From NCBI RefSeq assembly GCF_018263925.1, contig NZ_JAEVHF010000011.1, positions 124,640 through 188,639 on the forward strand: DNA of 64,000 bases. Reading direction: 5' to 3'. This DNA comes from Kistimonas asteriae (lineage in GTDB: Bacteria; Pseudomonadota; Gammaproteobacteria; Pseudomonadales; Endozoicomonadaceae). Positions 27,555-38,399 of this stretch are shown here, in pieces. Below the pieces are notes generated by a model. The model ran no database searches and was not told where the DNA came from. It was given only the letters and a program-made list of their open reading frames with translations. The translations under genes were made by a program, and so were the position numbers. The first letter of the stretch is position 1, and the number at the start of each line of letters is the position of its first letter.

Positions 27555-27938
27555 TTACTCTTCGTCAGCTGCAACATCTGCAGGACGATCAACCAGCTGT
27601 ACGTATGCCATAGGTGCATTGTCACCGTTACGGAAACCACACTTCAGGATACGGATATAACCGCCAGGACGATCCTTGAAACGGGGTCCCAGATCGGAGA
27701 AAAGCTTGCCTACGGCTGCTTTGCTGCGAAGACGGTCAAACGCCAAACGGCGGTTGGCTACGGAGTCTTCCTTAGCCAGGGTGATCATGGGCTCTGCTAC
27801 ACGGCGAAGTTCTTTCGCCTTGGGCAGAGTGGTCTTGATCATTTCATGTTCAACCAGGGACGCAGTCATATTACGGAACATCGCGGTGCGATGTGAACTC
27901 GTCCGGCTGAATTTTCGTCCACTTTTACGGTGACGCAT
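27555..27938 (-). CDS. rplQ: 50S ribosomal protein L17
   Basis: L17, 127 residues, the same as E. coli. It begins [17 protein letters not shown] and holds the conserved [17 protein letters not shown] and [19 protein letters not shown]. It sits near the peptide exit tunnel of the large subunit. It is the last gene of the alpha operon, 30 bases after rpoA, and is followed by a strong terminator. A short acidic tail (DVAADEE) ends it. Confidence 0.98.
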   Translation of the reverse strand: MRHRKSGRKFSRTSSHRTAMFRNMTASLVEHEMIKTTLPKAKELRRVAEPMITLAKEDSVANRRLAFDRLRSKAAVGKLFSDLGPRFKDRPGGYIRILKCGFRNGDNAPMAYVQLVDRPADVAADEE

Positions 27939-27968
27939 AACTCTGATTCCTTACCAGTTGCCTGGCAC

Positions 27969-28970
27969 TTAAGCTGAAACCTTGTCGTCGCTCTTGAGGC
28001 TTGCCGGCGGCCAGTTGTCCAGGCGCATGCCCAGACTCAGACCACGAGATGCCAGCACGTCTTTGATCTCGGTGAGTGACTTTTTACCCAGATTCGGGGT
28101 CTTGAGCAGCTCTACTTCGGTACGCTGAATCAGGTCACCGATATAGTAGATGTTCTCTGCTTTAAGGCAGTTTGCACTGCGTACAGTCAGTTCGAGATCA
28201 TCAACGGGACGCAGGAGAATAGGATCGACTTCGTCTTCCTTATGCTCCGGCTCAGGTTCAGCGTCGCCTTCCAGGTCTACAAACACCGCCAGCTGCTGCT
28301 GGAGGATAGTAGCCGCACGGCGAATCGCTTCGTCTGGCTCAATCGTCCCGTCGGTTTCAAGATCAATGACGAGCTTGTCGAGGTTTGTACGCTGCTCAAC
28401 ACGCGCGTTTTCTACTACGTAGGAAACGAGATGAACCGGGCTATAGGTGGCATCCAGCTGCAAACGTCCGATTGAGCGGCTCTCATCATCATCTGAACGA
28501 CGTGAATCAGCAGTTTCATAACCACGACCACGACAAACCTTAAGCTTCATATTGAAATCAGCTTTTTCGCCGAGGTGAGCAATGACGTGATCCGGATTCA
28601 GGATCTCGACATCGTGGTCAGGCTGGATATCAGCAGCTGTTACCACGCCCTCACCCTTTTTGCTTAAGGTCAAGACCGCTTCATCACGACCTGCCATACG
28701 AATTGCCAGACCTTTCAGGTTCAGCAGAATATCGATGACATCTTCCTGTACGCCTTCAACAGTACTGTATTCGTGCTGGACGCCGTCGATCTCGGCTTCG
28801 ACGACAGCACAGCCAGGCATTGAAGACAGCAGGATACGGCGAAGCGCATTGCCCAGAGTATGACCAAAACCACGCTCAAGAGGCTCAAGCGTAATTTTCG
28901 CTCGGGTCGGGCTGAGCTCCTCAACATCAATGTGACGAGGAGTCAGAAATTCTGTAGCCGAGTTCTGCAT
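27969..28970 (-). CDS. rpoA: RNA polymerase alpha subunit
   Basis: Alpha subunit, 333 residues, which nucleates polymerase assembly and contacts UP elements and activators. The N-terminal domain has [23 protein letters not shown] split over the dimer interface. A linker near residue 240 precedes the C-terminal domain, where DNA-contacting residues lie in [20 protein letters not shown] and [17 protein letters not shown] 28970 is chosen because family members start MQ.S.TEFL; the frame extends five codons further. It lies 30 bases downstream of rpsD. Confidence 0.98.
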   Translation of the reverse strand: MQNSATEFLTPRHIDVEELSPTRAKITLEPLERGFGHTLGNALRRILLSSMPGCAVVEAEIDGVQHEYSTVEGVQEDVIDILLNLKGLAIRMAGRDEAVLTLSKKGEGVVTAADIQPDHDVEILNPDHVIAHLGEKADFNMKLKVCRGRGYETADSRRSDDDESRSIGRLQLDATYSPVHLVSYVVENARVEQRTNLDKLVIDLETDGTIEPDEAIRRAATILQQQLAVFVDLEGDAEPEPEHKEDEVDPILLRPVDDLELTVRSANCLKAENIYYIGDLIQRTEVELLKTPNLGKKSLTEIKDVLASRGLSLGMRLDNWPPASLKSDDKVSA

Positions 28971-29000
28971 GGATGAACACCCCACCTAGTTATCTATCCC

Positions 29001-29621
29001 TTACTTGGAGTACAGCTCGACGATCAAGTTCTCATTGATGTCGGCTGACAGATCACTCCGCTCTGGCAGCGCCTTGAAGGTGCCTTCTTTCTTCTTGGCG
29101 TCCACTTCTACCCAAGTCGGGAAACCACGCTGAGCAGCCAGTTCCAGAGCAGCGCCGATGCGCAGCTGGGTCTTGGACTTCTCACGGATGGCTACAACAT
29201 CGCCGGCCTTGACCTTGTAAGAAGGAATGTTAACAGTTTTGCCATTAACGGTAATAGCCTTATGGCTGACCAGCTGGCGAGACTCCGCACGGGTAGAACC
29301 GAAACCCATACGGTAAACAACGTTATCAAGGCGGCATTCGAGCAGCTGCAACAGGTTGGAACCTGTTGCGCCCTTGATGCGATCTGCATCCTTGTAGTAG
29401 CTACGGAACTGCTTTTCCAGTACGCCGTAGATACGACGAACCTTCTGCTTCTCACGCAGCTGAACACCGTAGTCGGACAAACGACCACGACGCTGACCGT
29501 GCTGGCCAGGAATGACCTCAGCGCGGCATTTTGATTCAAACGGACGAACGCCGCTCTTCAGAAAAAGGTCTGTGCCCTCACGACGAGACAGCTTGCACTT
29601 AGGACCTGTATATCTAGCCAT
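29001..29621 (-). CDS. rpsD: 30S ribosomal protein S4
   Basis: S4, 206 residues, the same length as in E. coli. It begins [20 protein letters not shown] and carries an S4 RNA-binding domain (about residues 96-160, [21 protein letters not shown]). It nucleates assembly of the 16S 5' domain and, in enterobacteria, represses the alpha operon by binding its leader. It lies between rpsK and rpoA in the usual order. Confidence 0.98.
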   Translation of the reverse strand: MARYTGPKCKLSRREGTDLFLKSGVRPFESKCRAEVIPGQHGQRRGRLSDYGVQLREKQKVRRIYGVLEKQFRSYYKDADRIKGATGSNLLQLLECRLDNVVYRMGFGSTRAESRQLVSHKAITVNGKTVNIPSYKVKAGDVVAIREKSKTQLRIGAALELAAQRGFPTWVEVDAKKKEGTFKALPERSDLSADINENLIVELYSK

Positions 29622-29637
29622 TTATCGTGACTCCTGC

Positions 29638-30027
29638 TTATACTCGACGCTTCTTGGGCGGACGGCAACCATTATGGGGAATGGGTGTAACGTCAGTGAT
29701 GTTAGTAATCTTGTAGCCGCAAGCATTAAGCGCACGAACAGCAGATTCACGACCCGGGCCGGGTCCTTTAACACAGACGTCCAGATTCTTCAGACCGTAT
29801 TCGGCAGCCGCACGACCGGCACGCTCAGCAGCAACCTGCGCTGCAAAAGGCGTGCTCTTACGGGAACCACGGAAGCCGGAGCCGCCGGAAGTTGCCCAGG
29901 TCAGGGTGTTGCCCTGGCGATCGGTAATGGTCACGATGGTGTTGTTAAAAGAAGCGTGGACGTGTGCTACACCATCCACTACCGTCTTTTTCACCTTTTT
30001 CCGTGAACGAGTACCTGGCTTTGCCAT
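29638..30027 (-). CDS. rpsK: 30S ribosomal protein S11
   Basis: S11, 129 residues, as in E. coli, lining the mRNA exit region with S7. Conserved [19 protein letters not shown] and the basic end [11 protein letters not shown] are present. It follows rpsM and precedes rpsD. Confidence 0.98.
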   Translation of the reverse strand: MAKPGTRSRKKVKKTVVDGVAHVHASFNNTIVTITDRQGNTLTWATSGGSGFRGSRKSTPFAAQVAAERAGRAAAEYGLKNLDVCVKGPGPGRESAVRALNACGYKITNITDVTPIPHNGCRPPKKRRV

Positions 30028-30071
30028 ATCAGAAATTATCCTGTGTCAAGACAACTGGTTAAACCAGTGTA

Positions 30072-30428
30072 TTACTTACGGATCGGCTTACGTGGGCCCT
30101 TACGGGTACGCGCATTGGTTTTAGTGCGCTGGCCACGAAGCGGAAGGTTACGACGATGACGGATGCCGCGGTAGCAGCCCAAGTCCATCAGTCGTTTGAT
30201 GTTCATGTTGATTTCACGGCGCAGATCACCTTCGACGGTAAAGTTACCGACTTCGGTACGCAGCTTTTCAACTTCTTCTTCGCTCAGCTGACCCATTTTG
30301 GTCTCAGGCTTGATGCCTGTCACTTCACAGATCTTTTGAGCAGTCTGGCGACCTACGCCATAAACATAGGTCAGAGAGATAACAGTATGTTTGTTATCCG
30401 GAACATTGACGCCAGCAATACGGGCCAT
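30072..30428 (-). CDS. rpsM: 30S ribosomal protein S13
   Basis: S13, 118 residues, in the small-subunit head, contacting the P-site tRNA and the 50S bridge. It begins [19 protein letters not shown] and ends in the conserved basic tail ([14 protein letters not shown]). It is the first gene of the alpha operon; a leader of about 150 bases with a strong hairpin separates it from rpmJ, the site where S4 controls this operon in E. coli. Confidence 0.98.
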   Translation of the reverse strand: MARIAGVNVPDNKHTVISLTYVYGVGRQTAQKICEVTGIKPETKMGQLSEEEVEKLRTEVGNFTVEGDLRREINMNIKRLMDLGCYRGIRHRRNLPLRGQRTKTNARTRKGPRKPIRK

Positions 30429-30528
30429 TCAATCGTCTCCGTTAAAGGTTTATCGCCTAGTGCAACGCGAAGGGCAAACCCTAGCCCGAAAAACGGTTAA
30501 GGATACATTTCGCACGCAAACAAATCAA

Positions 30529-30553
30529 CCGCCTGATCAGATAAGATCAGGCG
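30529..30553 (-). promoter_or_regulatory. Hairpin in the rpmJ-rpsM leader
   Basis: CCGCCTGATC and GATCAGGCGG form a perfect 10-bp stem with a loop of about 5 bases just after rpmJ. No long T-run follows on the minus strand. It may end the spc operon partially or form part of the leader that S4 regulates in related bacteria; the exact role is inferred. Confidence 0.6.
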
Positions 30554-30578
30554 GAGTGTGATTCAAAACCCGAAGAAC

Positions 30579-30695
30579 TCAGCCTTGGCGCTGCTTGTGT
30601 CGGGGTTCTGCGCTACAGATCACCCGAATGGTGCCGTTACGCTTGATGAGCTTGCAATTACGGCACATCTTTTTCACAGAAGCACGTACTTTCAT
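30579..30695 (-). CDS. rpmJ: 50S ribosomal protein L36
   Basis: L36, 38 residues, found by translating between secY and rpsM. It begins [17 protein letters not shown] and ends HKQRQG. The zinc-binding C/C/C/H set is intact (CRNC, C27, H33), so this is the zinc-containing form. Two ATGs stand in tandem; the second (30695) is chosen because GGAG is then 6 bases away. It is the last gene of the spc operon. Confidence 0.97.
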   Translation of the reverse strand: MKVRASVKKMCRNCKLIKRNGTIRVICSAEPRHKQRQG

Positions 30696-30728
30696 CATTC
30701 TCTCCACTATCGGCAGAGCTATGGGCGA

Positions 30729-32054
30729 TCAGCGCAGAAGGCCGCCTGCTCCATAACCCTTAAGATTAGCTTTCTTCATCAGCGACTCATACTGATGCGA
30801 CATCAGGTGCGACTGGATCTGGGACATAGTGTCCATGACCACAACCACCACAATCAGCAGCGAAGTACCGCCGAGGTAGAAAGGCACATTAGCCGAAACC
30901 ACCAGGAATTGTGGCAGCAGACACACTGCTGTCATATAAATCGCACCAACCATGGTAAGACGGGTCAGCACACCATCAATGTAGCGGGCTGAATGCTCAC
31001 CGGGACGAATACCGGGAATAAAGGCGCCGGACTTCTTCAGATTATCTGCCACATCCTTCGGATTGAAGACCAGGGCAGTATAGAAGAAACAGAAGAAGAC
31101 GATACCGGCCGAGAACAGGATGATGTTCAGCGGTTGGCCAGGACCTAACGCAAGAGCAACATCCTGAAGCCAGTCCCAACCTTCTCCCTGACCAAACCAC
31201 TGTGCAATCGACGCCGGGAACAGCAGAATGCTTGAGGCAAAGATGGCCGGGATAACACCCGCCATATTCACTTTCAGCGGCAAGTGGCTGCTCTGAGCAG
31301 CATAGACTTTACGCCCCTGCTGCCGTTTGGCGTAATTAACCGTGATTCGGCGCTGGCCGCGCTCGACGAATACCACACCGGCAATGATGGCGATGGCAAG
31401 AATACCAATCATCAGCAGAGCCAGGATATTGATATCGCCTTGACGCGCAGACTCAAACGACTGCCCGATCGCGCCGGGCAATCCGGCGACAATACCTGCA
31501 AAAATCAGAATCGATATACCGTTACCAATGCCACGCTCAGTGACCTGTTCACCGAGCCACATCATGAACACGGCGCCAGTCACAAACGTAGTAACAGCAA
31601 CAAAGTAAAACCCGATATCAGTGGAGAACGAAACTCCCTGATTCGCCAGGCCGACCGTCATACCAGTACCCTGAATAAGCGCCAGGAGTACGGTACCGTA
31701 GCGGGTGTACTGACTGATTTTACGACGTCCGCTTTCACCTTCCTTTTTCAGCTGCTCCAACTGGGGGCTAACCACTGTCATCAGCTGCATGATAATCGAT
31801 GCAGAGATGTAGGGCATGATCCCCAGGGCCAGAACTGACATCCGCTCCAGCGCACCGCCGGAGAACATGTTGAAGAGACTGAGAATAGTCCCCTCATTCT
31901 GACTGAACAACTGAGCCAGCCGTTCCGGGTTAATACCGGGAACGGGGATATGAGCCCCGATCCGGTAAACCAGAATTGCCAGCAGAACAAACAGGACGCG
32001 AGATTTCAGCTCGCTTAACCCACCCTGATTTCCGACAGGTAATGTCTTAGCCAT
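30729..32054 (-). CDS. secY: Preprotein translocase subunit SecY
   Basis: SecY, 441 residues, the ten-helix channel of the Sec translocon, working with SecE (encoded at 58862-59233). Signatures include [12 protein letters not shown] in the first helix, [14 protein letters not shown] in helix 2 and the cytoplasmic loop [19 protein letters not shown] that contacts ribosome and SecA. The C-terminus has [26 protein letters not shown]. It starts one base after the rplO stop, as usual in the spc operon. Confidence 0.98.
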   Translation of the reverse strand: MAKTLPVGNQGGLSELKSRVLFVLLAILVYRIGAHIPVPGINPERLAQLFSQNEGTILSLFNMFSGGALERMSVLALGIMPYISASIIMQLMTVVSPQLEQLKKEGESGRRKISQYTRYGTVLLALIQGTGMTVGLANQGVSFSTDIGFYFVAVTTFVTGAVFMMWLGEQVTERGIGNGISILIFAGIVAGLPGAIGQSFESARQGDINILALLMIGILAIAIIAGVVFVERGQRRITVNYAKRQQGRKVYAAQSSHLPLKVNMAGVIPAIFASSILLFPASIAQWFGQGEGWDWLQDVALALGPGQPLNIILFSAGIVFFCFFYTALVFNPKDVADNLKKSGAFIPGIRPGEHSARYIDGVLTRLTMVGAIYMTAVCLLPQFLVVSANVPFYLGGTSLLIVVVVVMDTMSQIQSHLMSHQYESLMKKANLKGYGAGGLLR

Positions 32055-32489
32055 TTAGTCCTCGACTTTCCCACCAGCTGCTTCAATAGCGGCACGGGCA
32101 CCCTTGGTGACACCCAGTCCCTTGATGGTGACAGCTTTGTTAAGCTCACCAGACAGGATCACCTTGGCACGCAGAATGCCAGAAGTAATCAGGTTGGCGG
32201 CCTTCAGGGCTGCCAGATCGATTACATCCGCTTCTACAGAAGCCAGCTCAGCAATGCGGATTTCCGCAGTCTGACGCGCCATGCGGGAAGTGAAACCGTA
32301 CTTCGGCAAACGGCGCTGCAGAGGCTGCTGACCGCCTTCGAAACCGGGCTTCACAGAACCACCGGAGCGGGACTTCTGACCTTTGTGACCACGGCCACCG
32401 GTCTTGCCCAGGCCACTACCGATGCCGCGACCGACACGCTTGCCGGATTTACGGCTGCCTTCAGCCGGAGACAGAGAATTCAGATGCAT
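32055..32489 (-). CDS. rplO: 50S ribosomal protein L15
   Basis: L15, 144 residues as in E. coli. It begins [20 protein letters not shown] and has the glycine/basic N-terminal extension [14 protein letters not shown] that penetrates 23S rRNA. It lies between rpmD and secY with no gap to secY. Confidence 0.98.
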   Translation of the reverse strand: MHLNSLSPAEGSRKSGKRVGRGIGSGLGKTGGRGHKGQKSRSGGSVKPGFEGGQQPLQRRLPKYGFTSRMARQTAEIRIAELASVEADVIDLAALKAANLITSGILRAKVILSGELNKAVTIKGLGVTKGARAAIEAAGGKVED

Positions 32490-32490
32490 T

Positions 32491-32676
32491 TTATTCTCCT
32501 TCCACGCGAACCAGGTAGTTAACCTTGTTGATCATGCCACGAACAGCTGGAGTATCTTCTACTTCAACAGTGTGATTGATGCGACGGAGACCCAGACCAC
32601 GAACGCAGGCCTTATGGCTTTCCAGACGGCCGTTTGTGCTCTTGACGAGGGTCACTTTGATTTGTTTCTCAGCCAT
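32491..32676 (-). CDS. rpmD: 50S ribosomal protein L30
   Basis: L30, 61 residues, starting [21 protein letters not shown] 32676 is chosen from family length and a GAGGT site upstream; the open frame runs further into rpsE. The conserved [21 protein letters not shown] stretch is intact except for ordinary substitutions. One base separates it from rplO. Confidence 0.97.
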   Translation of the reverse strand: MAEKQIKVTLVKSTNGRLESHKACVRGLGLRRINHTVEVEDTPAVRGMINKVNYLVRVEGE

Positions 32677-32683
32677 GACTACC

Positions 32684-33187
32684 TCACAGGATCTCTTCAA
32701 GCGTCTTGCCACGCTTGGCAGCCACATCTTCCGGAGAACGCATGTCACGCAGACCTTTGTAGGTCGCCTGAACCACGTTCACAGGATTAGTGGAGCCGTA
32801 GCACTTGGCCAGAACGTTTTGCACACCAGCGACTTCCAGAACGGCACGCATTGCACCGCCGGCGATAACACCAGTACCTTCAGAGGCGGGCTGCATGAAG
32901 ATCTTGGACGCACCGTGACGAGCCTTGGCCGGATACTGAATGGTAGAACCATTCAGATCAACCTGGATCATGTTCCGGCGAGCCGCTTCCATAGCTTTCT
33001 GGATAGCAACAGGCACTTCACGCGCCTTGCCGCGACCGAAGCCTACCTTACCTTTGCCATCGCCGACAACAGTCAGGGCGGTAAAACCGAAAATACGGCC
33101 ACCCTTGACTACCTTGGCAACGCGGTTCACCTGAACCAGCTTTTCGATAAGGCCTTCGTCGTTGTTTTTACGATCGTCTTTTGCCAT
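32684..33187 (-). CDS. rpsE: 30S ribosomal protein S5
   Basis: S5, 167 residues, as in E. coli, with the double-stranded RNA-binding fold (about 10-75, [20 protein letters not shown]) and the C-terminal domain ([19 protein letters not shown]). It acts in decoding accuracy at the mRNA entrance. ATG 33187 has GGGAG 7 bases upstream. Confidence 0.98.
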   Translation of the reverse strand: MAKDDRKNNDEGLIEKLVQVNRVAKVVKGGRIFGFTALTVVGDGKGKVGFGRGKAREVPVAIQKAMEAARRNMIQVDLNGSTIQYPAKARHGASKIFMQPASEGTGVIAGGAMRAVLEVAGVQNVLAKCYGSTNPVNVVQATYKGLRDMRSPEDVAAKRGKTLEEIL

Positions 33188-33199
33188 GACTCCCACCCT

Positions 33200-33550
33200 T
33201 TAGAATTCCAGTCCGCTTTCACGGGCTGCGTCGGCAAGAGCCTTGACACGACCGTGATACTTGAAGCCGGAGCGGTCAAAAGCCACTTTGGAGATACCGG
33301 CCGCTTTGGCGCGCTCAGCGATGAGTGCACCGACTTTCTTCGCAGCTTCGATATTACCAGTCGCTTCACCACGCAGCTCTTTCTCTACAGTGGAAGCCGC
33401 TGCCATCACCTGCTCGCCATTAGGTGCAATCACCTGGGCATAGATGTGGCGAGGAGTACGGGTCACAGTCAGGCGATTAACCCTGAGCTCCCGCATCTTC
33501 ATCCGCGCGCGGCGAGCGCGGCGCAGACGGGCAATTTTCTTGTCGCTCAT
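33200..33550 (-). CDS. rplR: 50S ribosomal protein L18
   Basis: L18, 116 residues (E. coli 117), which brings 5S rRNA to the large subunit with L5. The Arg-rich N-terminus ([16 protein letters not shown]) and the end [21 protein letters not shown] are conserved. Confidence 0.98.
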   Translation of the reverse strand: MSDKKIARLRRARRARMKMRELRVNRLTVTRTPRHIYAQVIAPNGEQVMAAASTVEKELRGEATGNIEAAKKVGALIAERAKAAGISKVAFDRSGFKYHGRVKALADAARESGLEF

Positions 33551-33564
33551 GATGTCACCCTACC

Positions 33565-34098
33565 TTACTTTTTCTTGGCCTCTTTGCGACGGACACGTTC
33601 GTCAGTATAACGAACACCCTTACCCTTGTAGGGCTCAGGACGTCTGAAGTCGCGAATTTCAGCGGCCACCTGACCAACCAGTTGCTTGTCGATACCCTTG
33701 ATAACGATATCAGTCTGGCTGGGCGTTTCAGCAGTGACACCTTCCGGCAGAGCATAGACAACCGGGTGAGAGAAACCGAGGGACAGATTCAGAGTCTTAC
33801 CCTGAAGCTGCGCACGATAACCAACACCTACCAGCTTCAGGCTCTTAGTAAAGCCTGCGCTGACACCAGCTACCATATTATTCACCAGAGCCCGGGTGGT
33901 ACCGGACATGGCACGGGACAGCTTGCTGCCGTCACGGGCCTCGAAGATCAGGACATTTTCTTCCTGCTTAACTTCGACAGCCATATGGATATCCAGATCC
34001 AACTGACCCATACCACCTTTGATAGCGATATGCTGACCAGCCAGCTTAACTTCTACACCAGCAGGGATTTCAACTGGGCTCTTTGCTACACGAGACAT
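33565..34098 (-). CDS. rplF: 50S ribosomal protein L6
   Basis: L6, 177 residues as in E. coli, at the base of the L7/L12 stalk near the factor-binding site. It begins [17 protein letters not shown] and has the signature [11 protein letters not shown] near the end followed by a basic tail. It lies between rpsH and rplR. Confidence 0.98.
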   Translation of the reverse strand: MSRVAKSPVEIPAGVEVKLAGQHIAIKGGMGQLDLDIHMAVEVKQEENVLIFEARDGSKLSRAMSGTTRALVNNMVAGVSAGFTKSLKLVGVGYRAQLQGKTLNLSLGFSHPVVYALPEGVTAETPSQTDIVIKGIDKQLVGQVAAEIRDFRRPEPYKGKGVRYTDERVRRKEAKKK

Positions 34099-34110
34099 AT
34101 CAGCCCTCCC

Positions 34111-34503
34111 TTAGAATACGGTGCAGAGCACTTCACCACCAACACCCGCAGCACGGGCGGCGCGATCAGTCATCACGCCCTTGTTAGTGGATACGATAGC
34201 GATACCCAGGCCGCCGTTAACTTTCGGCAGCGCGCCGGTGGCCGCGTAATTACGCAGACCAGGACGACTTACACGCTTGAGCTCTTCGATTACAGGCTTG
34301 CCTTCGAAGTACTTCAGATCAATGTTGAGCTGAGACTTGGCTTCACCTTCGACTTTGAAGTCTTCGATGAAACCTTCGTCCTTCAGTACTTTTGCAACGG
34401 CAGCTTTAATTTTGGAAGCTGGCATGCTGACAGACGCATGTTCTGCCATTTGGGCATTACGGATTCGAGTTAGCATGTCAGCTAACGGGTCCTGCATACT
34501 CAT
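34111..34503 (-). CDS. rpsH: 30S ribosomal protein S8
   Basis: S8, 130 residues, starting [18 protein letters not shown], a central-domain 16S assembly protein. In E. coli it represses the spc operon by binding mRNA near rplE. The C-terminal signature ([20 protein letters not shown]) is intact. Confidence 0.98.
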   Translation of the reverse strand: MSMQDPLADMLTRIRNAQMAEHASVSMPASKIKAAVAKVLKDEGFIEDFKVEGEAKSQLNIDLKYFEGKPVIEELKRVSRPGLRNYAATGALPKVNGGLGIAIVSTNKGVMTDRAARAAGVGGEVLCTVF

Positions 34504-34529
34504 TCTTGCACTCTCCTAGATCAGCGCGC

Positions 34530-34835
34530 TTACCAGCTGGCCTTAGTCAGGCCAGGAACATCACCACGCATGGCTGCTTCACGCAGCTTGATGCGACTCA
34601 GGCCAAACTTACGCAGGAAAGCGTGAGGACGACCGGTCTGACGGCAACGGTTGCGCAGACGCGCAGGACTTGCGTCACGTGGCAGTTTCTGCAGAGCAAC
34701 CTGTGCTTCCCAACGCTCCTCTTCACTCAGATTCACGTTGACAGCAGCAGCCTTGAGCTCGGCGCGCTTTTTAGCATATTTCGCGACTGTCTGCTGACGC
34801 TTCAGTTCGCGCTGCTTCATGGATGTTTTAGCCAT
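34530..34835 (-). CDS. rpsN: 30S ribosomal protein S14
   Basis: S14, 101 residues, the long, zinc-free form: it starts [20 protein letters not shown] and lacks the paired CxxC motifs of the short form. The conserved [21 protein letters not shown] is present. Confidence 0.98.
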   Translation of the reverse strand: MAKTSMKQRELKRQQTVAKYAKKRAELKAAAVNVNLSEEERWEAQVALQKLPRDASPARLRNRCRQTGRPHAFLRKFGLSRIKLREAAMRGDVPGLTKASW

Positions 34836-34863
34836 AAGCGTAGCTTCCTCTCGTCTTTATTAA

Positions 34864-35403
34864 CTAGCCGCGGAACGGGAAGTTGAACGCTTTAAGCAGC
34901 GCACGTCCTTCCTCGTCAGTCTTGGCAGTAGTTGTGAAAGTGATATCCATACCACGGAGAGTATCGATTTTGTCGTAATCGATTTCCGGGAAGATAATCT
35001 GCTCTTTCACACCCATGCTGTAGTTACCGCGACCGTCAAAAGACTTGCCATTCACGCCACGGAAGTCGCGGACACGAGGAAGAGCAATGTCAACCAGACG
35101 CTGCAGGAACTCATACATGCGATCGCTACGCAGAGTTACCTTGACGCCGATTGGCCAGCCTTCACGAATCTTGAAACCGGCAACGGAATTGCGGGCACGA
35201 GTCACAACGGGCTTCTGGCCAGCGATCTTTTCCATATCCGCCAGAGCGTGCTCGATGATTTTCTTGTCACCGACCGCTTCACCCACACCCATATTCAGGG
35301 TGATCTTAGTGAGGCGCGGCACCTCGCTCACGTTGTTCAAACCCAGCTCTTTTTGCAGCTCAGGTACGATCTTTTCTCGGTAAACTTTTCGAAGTTCAGC
35401 CAT
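34864..35403 (-). CDS. rplE: 50S ribosomal protein L5
   Basis: L5, 179 residues as in E. coli, binding 5S rRNA and the P-site tRNA. It begins [17 protein letters not shown] and has [22 protein letters not shown] 35403 is chosen from the family start; the frame extends five codons further. Confidence 0.98.
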   Translation of the reverse strand: MAELRKVYREKIVPELQKELGLNNVSEVPRLTKITLNMGVGEAVGDKKIIEHALADMEKIAGQKPVVTRARNSVAGFKIREGWPIGVKVTLRSDRMYEFLQRLVDIALPRVRDFRGVNGKSFDGRGNYSMGVKEQIIFPEIDYDKIDTLRGMDITFTTTAKTDEEGRALLKAFNFPFRG

Positions 35404-35414
35404 CTTACCTGACC

Positions 35415-35732
35415 TCACGCATCAACCGGATTGCCATTAGACTTGAACACGCGCTGCTTCTTACCTTCTTCAGAGAAGGAGAAGCCGACACGGTCAGCCT
35501 TCTGGGTCTCGGAGTTCCAGATAGCAACGTTGGAAGCCTGAATAGCCGCTTCCTTTTCAACGATGCCGCCAGGCTGGCCCAACATGGGATTGGGCTTTTG
35601 GTGCTTCTTGACCATATTGACGCCTGAAACAATCAGACGACCATCAGTGGCCACTTTCAGCACCTTGCCGCGCTTGCCTTTATCTCTGCCAGCAATTACG
35701 ACAACTTCATCATCACGACGGATTTTTTTCAC
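35415..35732 (-). CDS. rplX: 50S ribosomal protein L24
   Basis: L24, 105 residues, an assembly initiator of the large subunit with a KOW motif ([12 protein letters not shown]). The start is a GTG at 35732, giving [20 protein letters not shown], with a strong AAGGAGG 6 bases upstream; no ATG fits the family start. Confidence 0.97.
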   Translation of the reverse strand: MKKIRRDDEVVVIAGRDKGKRGKVLKVATDGRLIVSGVNMVKKHQKPNPMLGQPGGIVEKEAAIQASNVAIWNSETQKADRVGFSFSEEGKKQRVFKSNGNPVDA

Positions 35733-35742
35733 AGCAGCCTCC

Positions 35743-36111
35743 TTACAGCACTTCGGGTGCAAGTGAGATAATCTTCATGAACTGCTCACCGCGCAGCTCG
35801 CGAGTCACGGGCCCGAAGATACGGGTACCGATCGGCTGCTGGTTAGCGTTCAGAAGAACCGCTGCGTTACCGTCGAAACGGATCAGGGATCCGTCGGGAC
35901 GACGAACGCCCTTTCTGGTACGAACGACCACGGCATTCATTACCTGGCCCTTCTTTACCTTGCCACGTGGGATGGCTTCTTTCACGGTGACCTTAATAAT
36001 GTCACCGATTCCGGCATAACGACGGTGGGAGCCGCCCAGTACTTTAATGCACTGAACACGACGGGCACCGCTATTATCCGCTACGTCGAGTACTGTCTCG
36101 GTCTGAATCAT
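35743..36111 (-). CDS. rplN: 50S ribosomal protein L14
   Basis: L14, 122 residues, first gene of the spc operon, contacting the 30S subunit at an intersubunit bridge. It begins [19 protein letters not shown]; signature [21 protein letters not shown] follows. ATG 36111 has a GGAG-type site and matches the family length (123 in E. coli). Confidence 0.98.
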   Translation of the reverse strand: MIQTETVLDVADNSGARRVQCIKVLGGSHRRYAGIGDIIKVTVKEAIPRGKVKKGQVMNAVVVRTRKGVRRPDGSLIRFDGNAAVLLNANQQPIGTRIFGPVTRELRGEQFMKIISLAPEVL

Positions 36112-36164
36112 TACCTTCTCCTCAAACTGCAGACCCAAAGCCGGCCCTGAAGGCCGGTATAGCC

Positions 36165-36428
36165 TTAGATTTGAGTCGCACGCTCAACAATGGAAACCAG
36201 CTCAAAAGACTTAGTCTTTGACTGAGGACGAGTTTCCTTGATAGTGACGACATCACCCATACGGCAATCGTTACTTTCATCGTGCGCGTGCAGCTTAGTA
36301 GACCGCTTTACGATTTTACCGTAGAGCGGATGCTTTACACGGCGCTCAATGAGGACAGTGATGGTCTTGTCCATCTTGTCACTCACGACCTTACCGGTCA
36401 GAGTGCGGACTTTCTTGTCTTCGGCCAT
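36165..36428 (-). CDS. rpsQ: 30S ribosomal protein S17
   Basis: S17, 87 residues, a 16S 5'-domain binding protein and the last gene of the S10 operon. It has [20 protein letters not shown] and the signature [21 protein letters not shown] 36428 is chosen from family length. Confidence 0.98.
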   Translation of the reverse strand: MAEDKKVRTLTGKVVSDKMDKTITVLIERRVKHPLYGKIVKRSTKLHAHDESNDCRMGDVVTIKETRPQSKTKSFELVSIVERATQI

Positions 36429-36429
36429 C

Positions 36430-36621
36430 TTATTCACCTGCCTTCTCATTCAGGACCGTTTTAACGCGGGCAATATCCCGCTTGGTCTGCTTCAGCAGAT
36501 GAGTCTGCTTCAGCTGACCAGTTGCCTTCTGCATGCGATAGTTGAACTGATCGCGCAGCAGGGTGAGCAGCTCAGCGTTGAGCTCCTCGGCAGATTTTCC
36601 ACGCAATTCTGCAGCCTTCAT
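36430..36621 (-). CDS. rpmC: 50S ribosomal protein L29
   Basis: L29, 63 residues, at the exit tunnel near the docking site for trigger factor and SRP. It begins [19 protein letters not shown]. It overlaps rplP by one base and ends one base before rpsQ, so the three are translationally coupled. Confidence 0.98.
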   Translation of the reverse strand: MKAAELRGKSAEELNAELLTLLRDQFNYRMQKATGQLKQTHLLKQTKRDIARVKTVLNEKAGE

Positions 36622-37034
36622 TACATCATTCCCCGCTTGACGAAGGAGGTTTGAACCGGCAGCTTAGCAGCAGCCAGGGCAAATGCCTCACGCGCCAGCT
36701 CTTCGGATACACCTTCCATCTCATACAGGACACGACCAGGTTGGATCTGGCATACCCAGTATTCGACGGCGCCTTTACCTTTACCCATACGAACCTCGAG
36801 AGGCTTCTTACTGATGGGCTTGTCAGGGAAGATGCGAATCCAGATTTTACCAGCACGCTTAACGTGACGAGTCATCGCACGACGAGCTGCTTCAATCTGA
36901 CGAGCCGTTATACGGCCACGGCCAGTTGCCTTCAATGCGTATTCGCCGAAGCTAACCTTGGAGCCACGCTGAGCCAGACCGCGGTTACGGCCCTTCTGCA
37001 TCTTGCGGAACTTAGTACGCTTAGGTTGGAGCAT
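36621..37034 (-). CDS. rplP: 50S ribosomal protein L16
   Basis: L16, 137 residues, close to the A site and needed for peptidyl-transferase organisation. It begins [41 protein letters not shown] is the known signature and [20 protein letters not shown] follows. Confidence 0.98.
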   Translation of the reverse strand: MLQPKRTKFRKMQKGRNRGLAQRGSKVSFGEYALKATGRGRITARQIEAARRAMTRHVKRAGKIWIRIFPDKPISKKPLEVRMGKGKGAVEYWVCQIQPGRVLYEMEGVSEELAREAFALAAAKLPVQTSFVKRGMM

Positions 37035-37046
37035 CGTTATTACTCC

Positions 37047-37745
37047 TTACTTCTTTGCCGGCTTGCGACGCGGACGCCGAGCGGGTTTCTTCTGTTCTTT
37101 TTCCTCTTCATGGACGCCGCCGATGACTTCGCCCTTGAAGATCCAGACCTTGATACCGATCACACCGTAAGTGGTGTGCGCCTCAAACGCAGCATAATCG
37201 ATATCGGCACGCAGGGTGTGCAGAGGCACACGACCTTCGCGGTACCACTCGGTCCGTGCGATTTCAGCACCGCCAAGACGGCCGGAAATCTGAACACGAA
37301 TACCCTTGGCGCCCAGACGCATGGTGTTCTGTACCGCACGCTTCATAGCGCGACGGAACATGACACGACGCTCCAGCTGGCCGGCAATACCTTGCGCTAC
37401 CAGCTGAGCATCCAGCTCAGGCTTGCGTACTTCTTCGATGTTGATGTGCACAGGCACATTCATCATCTTGTTCAGTTCCTTACGCAGACGCTCAACGTCT
37501 TCACCCTTCTTGCCAATCACGATACCGGGACGGGCAGTGTGGATAGTGACGCGTGCGCTTTGTGCAGGGCGCTGAATATCGATACGGCTAACAGACGCGT
37601 TCTTCAGCTTCTTCTGCAGGTACTCACGCACCTTCAGATCAGCGATCAGGTTGTCTGCATAAGCGCTGCCTTCGGCATACCACACAGAGGTGTGGTTCTT
37701 AACGATGCCCAGGCGAATTCCCGTTGGATGTACTTTCTGACCCAT
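37047..37745 (-). CDS. rpsC: 30S ribosomal protein S3
   Basis: S3, 232 residues, with an N-terminal KH domain ([16 protein letters not shown]) that helps unwind mRNA at the entry channel. It begins [18 protein letters not shown]. The C-terminus has a lysine/arginine-rich tail. ATG 37745 fits the family start. Confidence 0.98.
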   Translation of the reverse strand: MGQKVHPTGIRLGIVKNHTSVWYAEGSAYADNLIADLKVREYLQKKLKNASVSRIDIQRPAQSARVTIHTARPGIVIGKKGEDVERLRKELNKMMNVPVHINIEEVRKPELDAQLVAQGIAGQLERRVMFRRAMKRAVQNTMRLGAKGIRVQISGRLGGAEIARTEWYREGRVPLHTLRADIDYAAFEAHTTYGVIGIKVWIFKGEVIGGVHEEEKEQKKPARRPRRKPAKK

Positions 37746-37749
37746 CTGA

Positions 37750-38085
37750 TTACACCTCAGCAACCTTGACAGTGATATGGCAAGTCCGCTTCAGAATGCG
37801 ATCAGCACGGCCTTTCGCCCGAGGCTTGATGCGCTTCATGGTCATGCCTTCGTTAACGTAGGCGCCGGATACCTTCAGCTCGTCGATATCCATGCCATCG
37901 TTGTGTTCCGCATTGGCGATTGCGGATTCCAGAACCTTCTTGACCAGAACAGCAGCTTTCTTGTTGCTGTAGGTCAGGATGTCCAGCGCTTCAGCCACCC
38001 CTTTGCCGCGAACAAGGTCAACGACCAAGCGAGCTTTCTGGGCAGAAATGCGAGCGCCTTTGTGCATAGCAGCTACTTCTTTCAT
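37750..38085 (-). CDS. rplV: 50S ribosomal protein L22
   Basis: L22, 111 residues, whose beta hairpin lines the exit tunnel. It begins [20 protein letters not shown]; the hairpin part [19 protein letters not shown] is conserved. It lies between rpsS and rpsC. Confidence 0.98.
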   Translation of the reverse strand: MKEVAAMHKGARISAQKARLVVDLVRGKGVAEALDILTYSNKKAAVLVKKVLESAIANAEHNDGMDIDELKVSGAYVNEGMTMKRIKPRAKGRADRILKRTCHITVKVAEV

Positions 38086-38098
38086 CTCTTATCCCTTC

Positions 38099-38377
38099 TT
38101 AACGCTTCTTGGCCTTCTTGTCCGCTACGTGACCACGATAGGTACGCGTTGCGGCAAATTCACCCAGCTTGTGGCCAACCATTTCTTCGGACACATAGAC
38201 GGGTACGTGCTGACGACCATTATGAACAGCCAGGGTCAGACCAACCATTTGCGGAATAATCATGGAACGGCGCGACCAGGTCTTGATCGGGCGCTTGTTT
38301 CCAGACTCTACCGCGTCCTCCACCTTCTTCAGCAGGTGCAGGTCAATAAAAGGACCTTTTTTAAGTGAACGTGGCAC
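38099..38377 (-). CDS. rpsS: 30S ribosomal protein S19
   Basis: S19, 92 residues as in E. coli, in the small-subunit head with S13. It begins [20 protein letters not shown] and ends in a basic AKKR tail. Confidence 0.98.
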   Translation of the reverse strand: MPRSLKKGPFIDLHLLKKVEDAVESGNKRPIKTWSRRSMIIPQMVGLTLAVHNGRQHVPVYVSEEMVGHKLGEFAATRTYRGHVADKKAKKR

Positions 38378-38399
38378 TGTCGTATCCTCTATCTCTCAA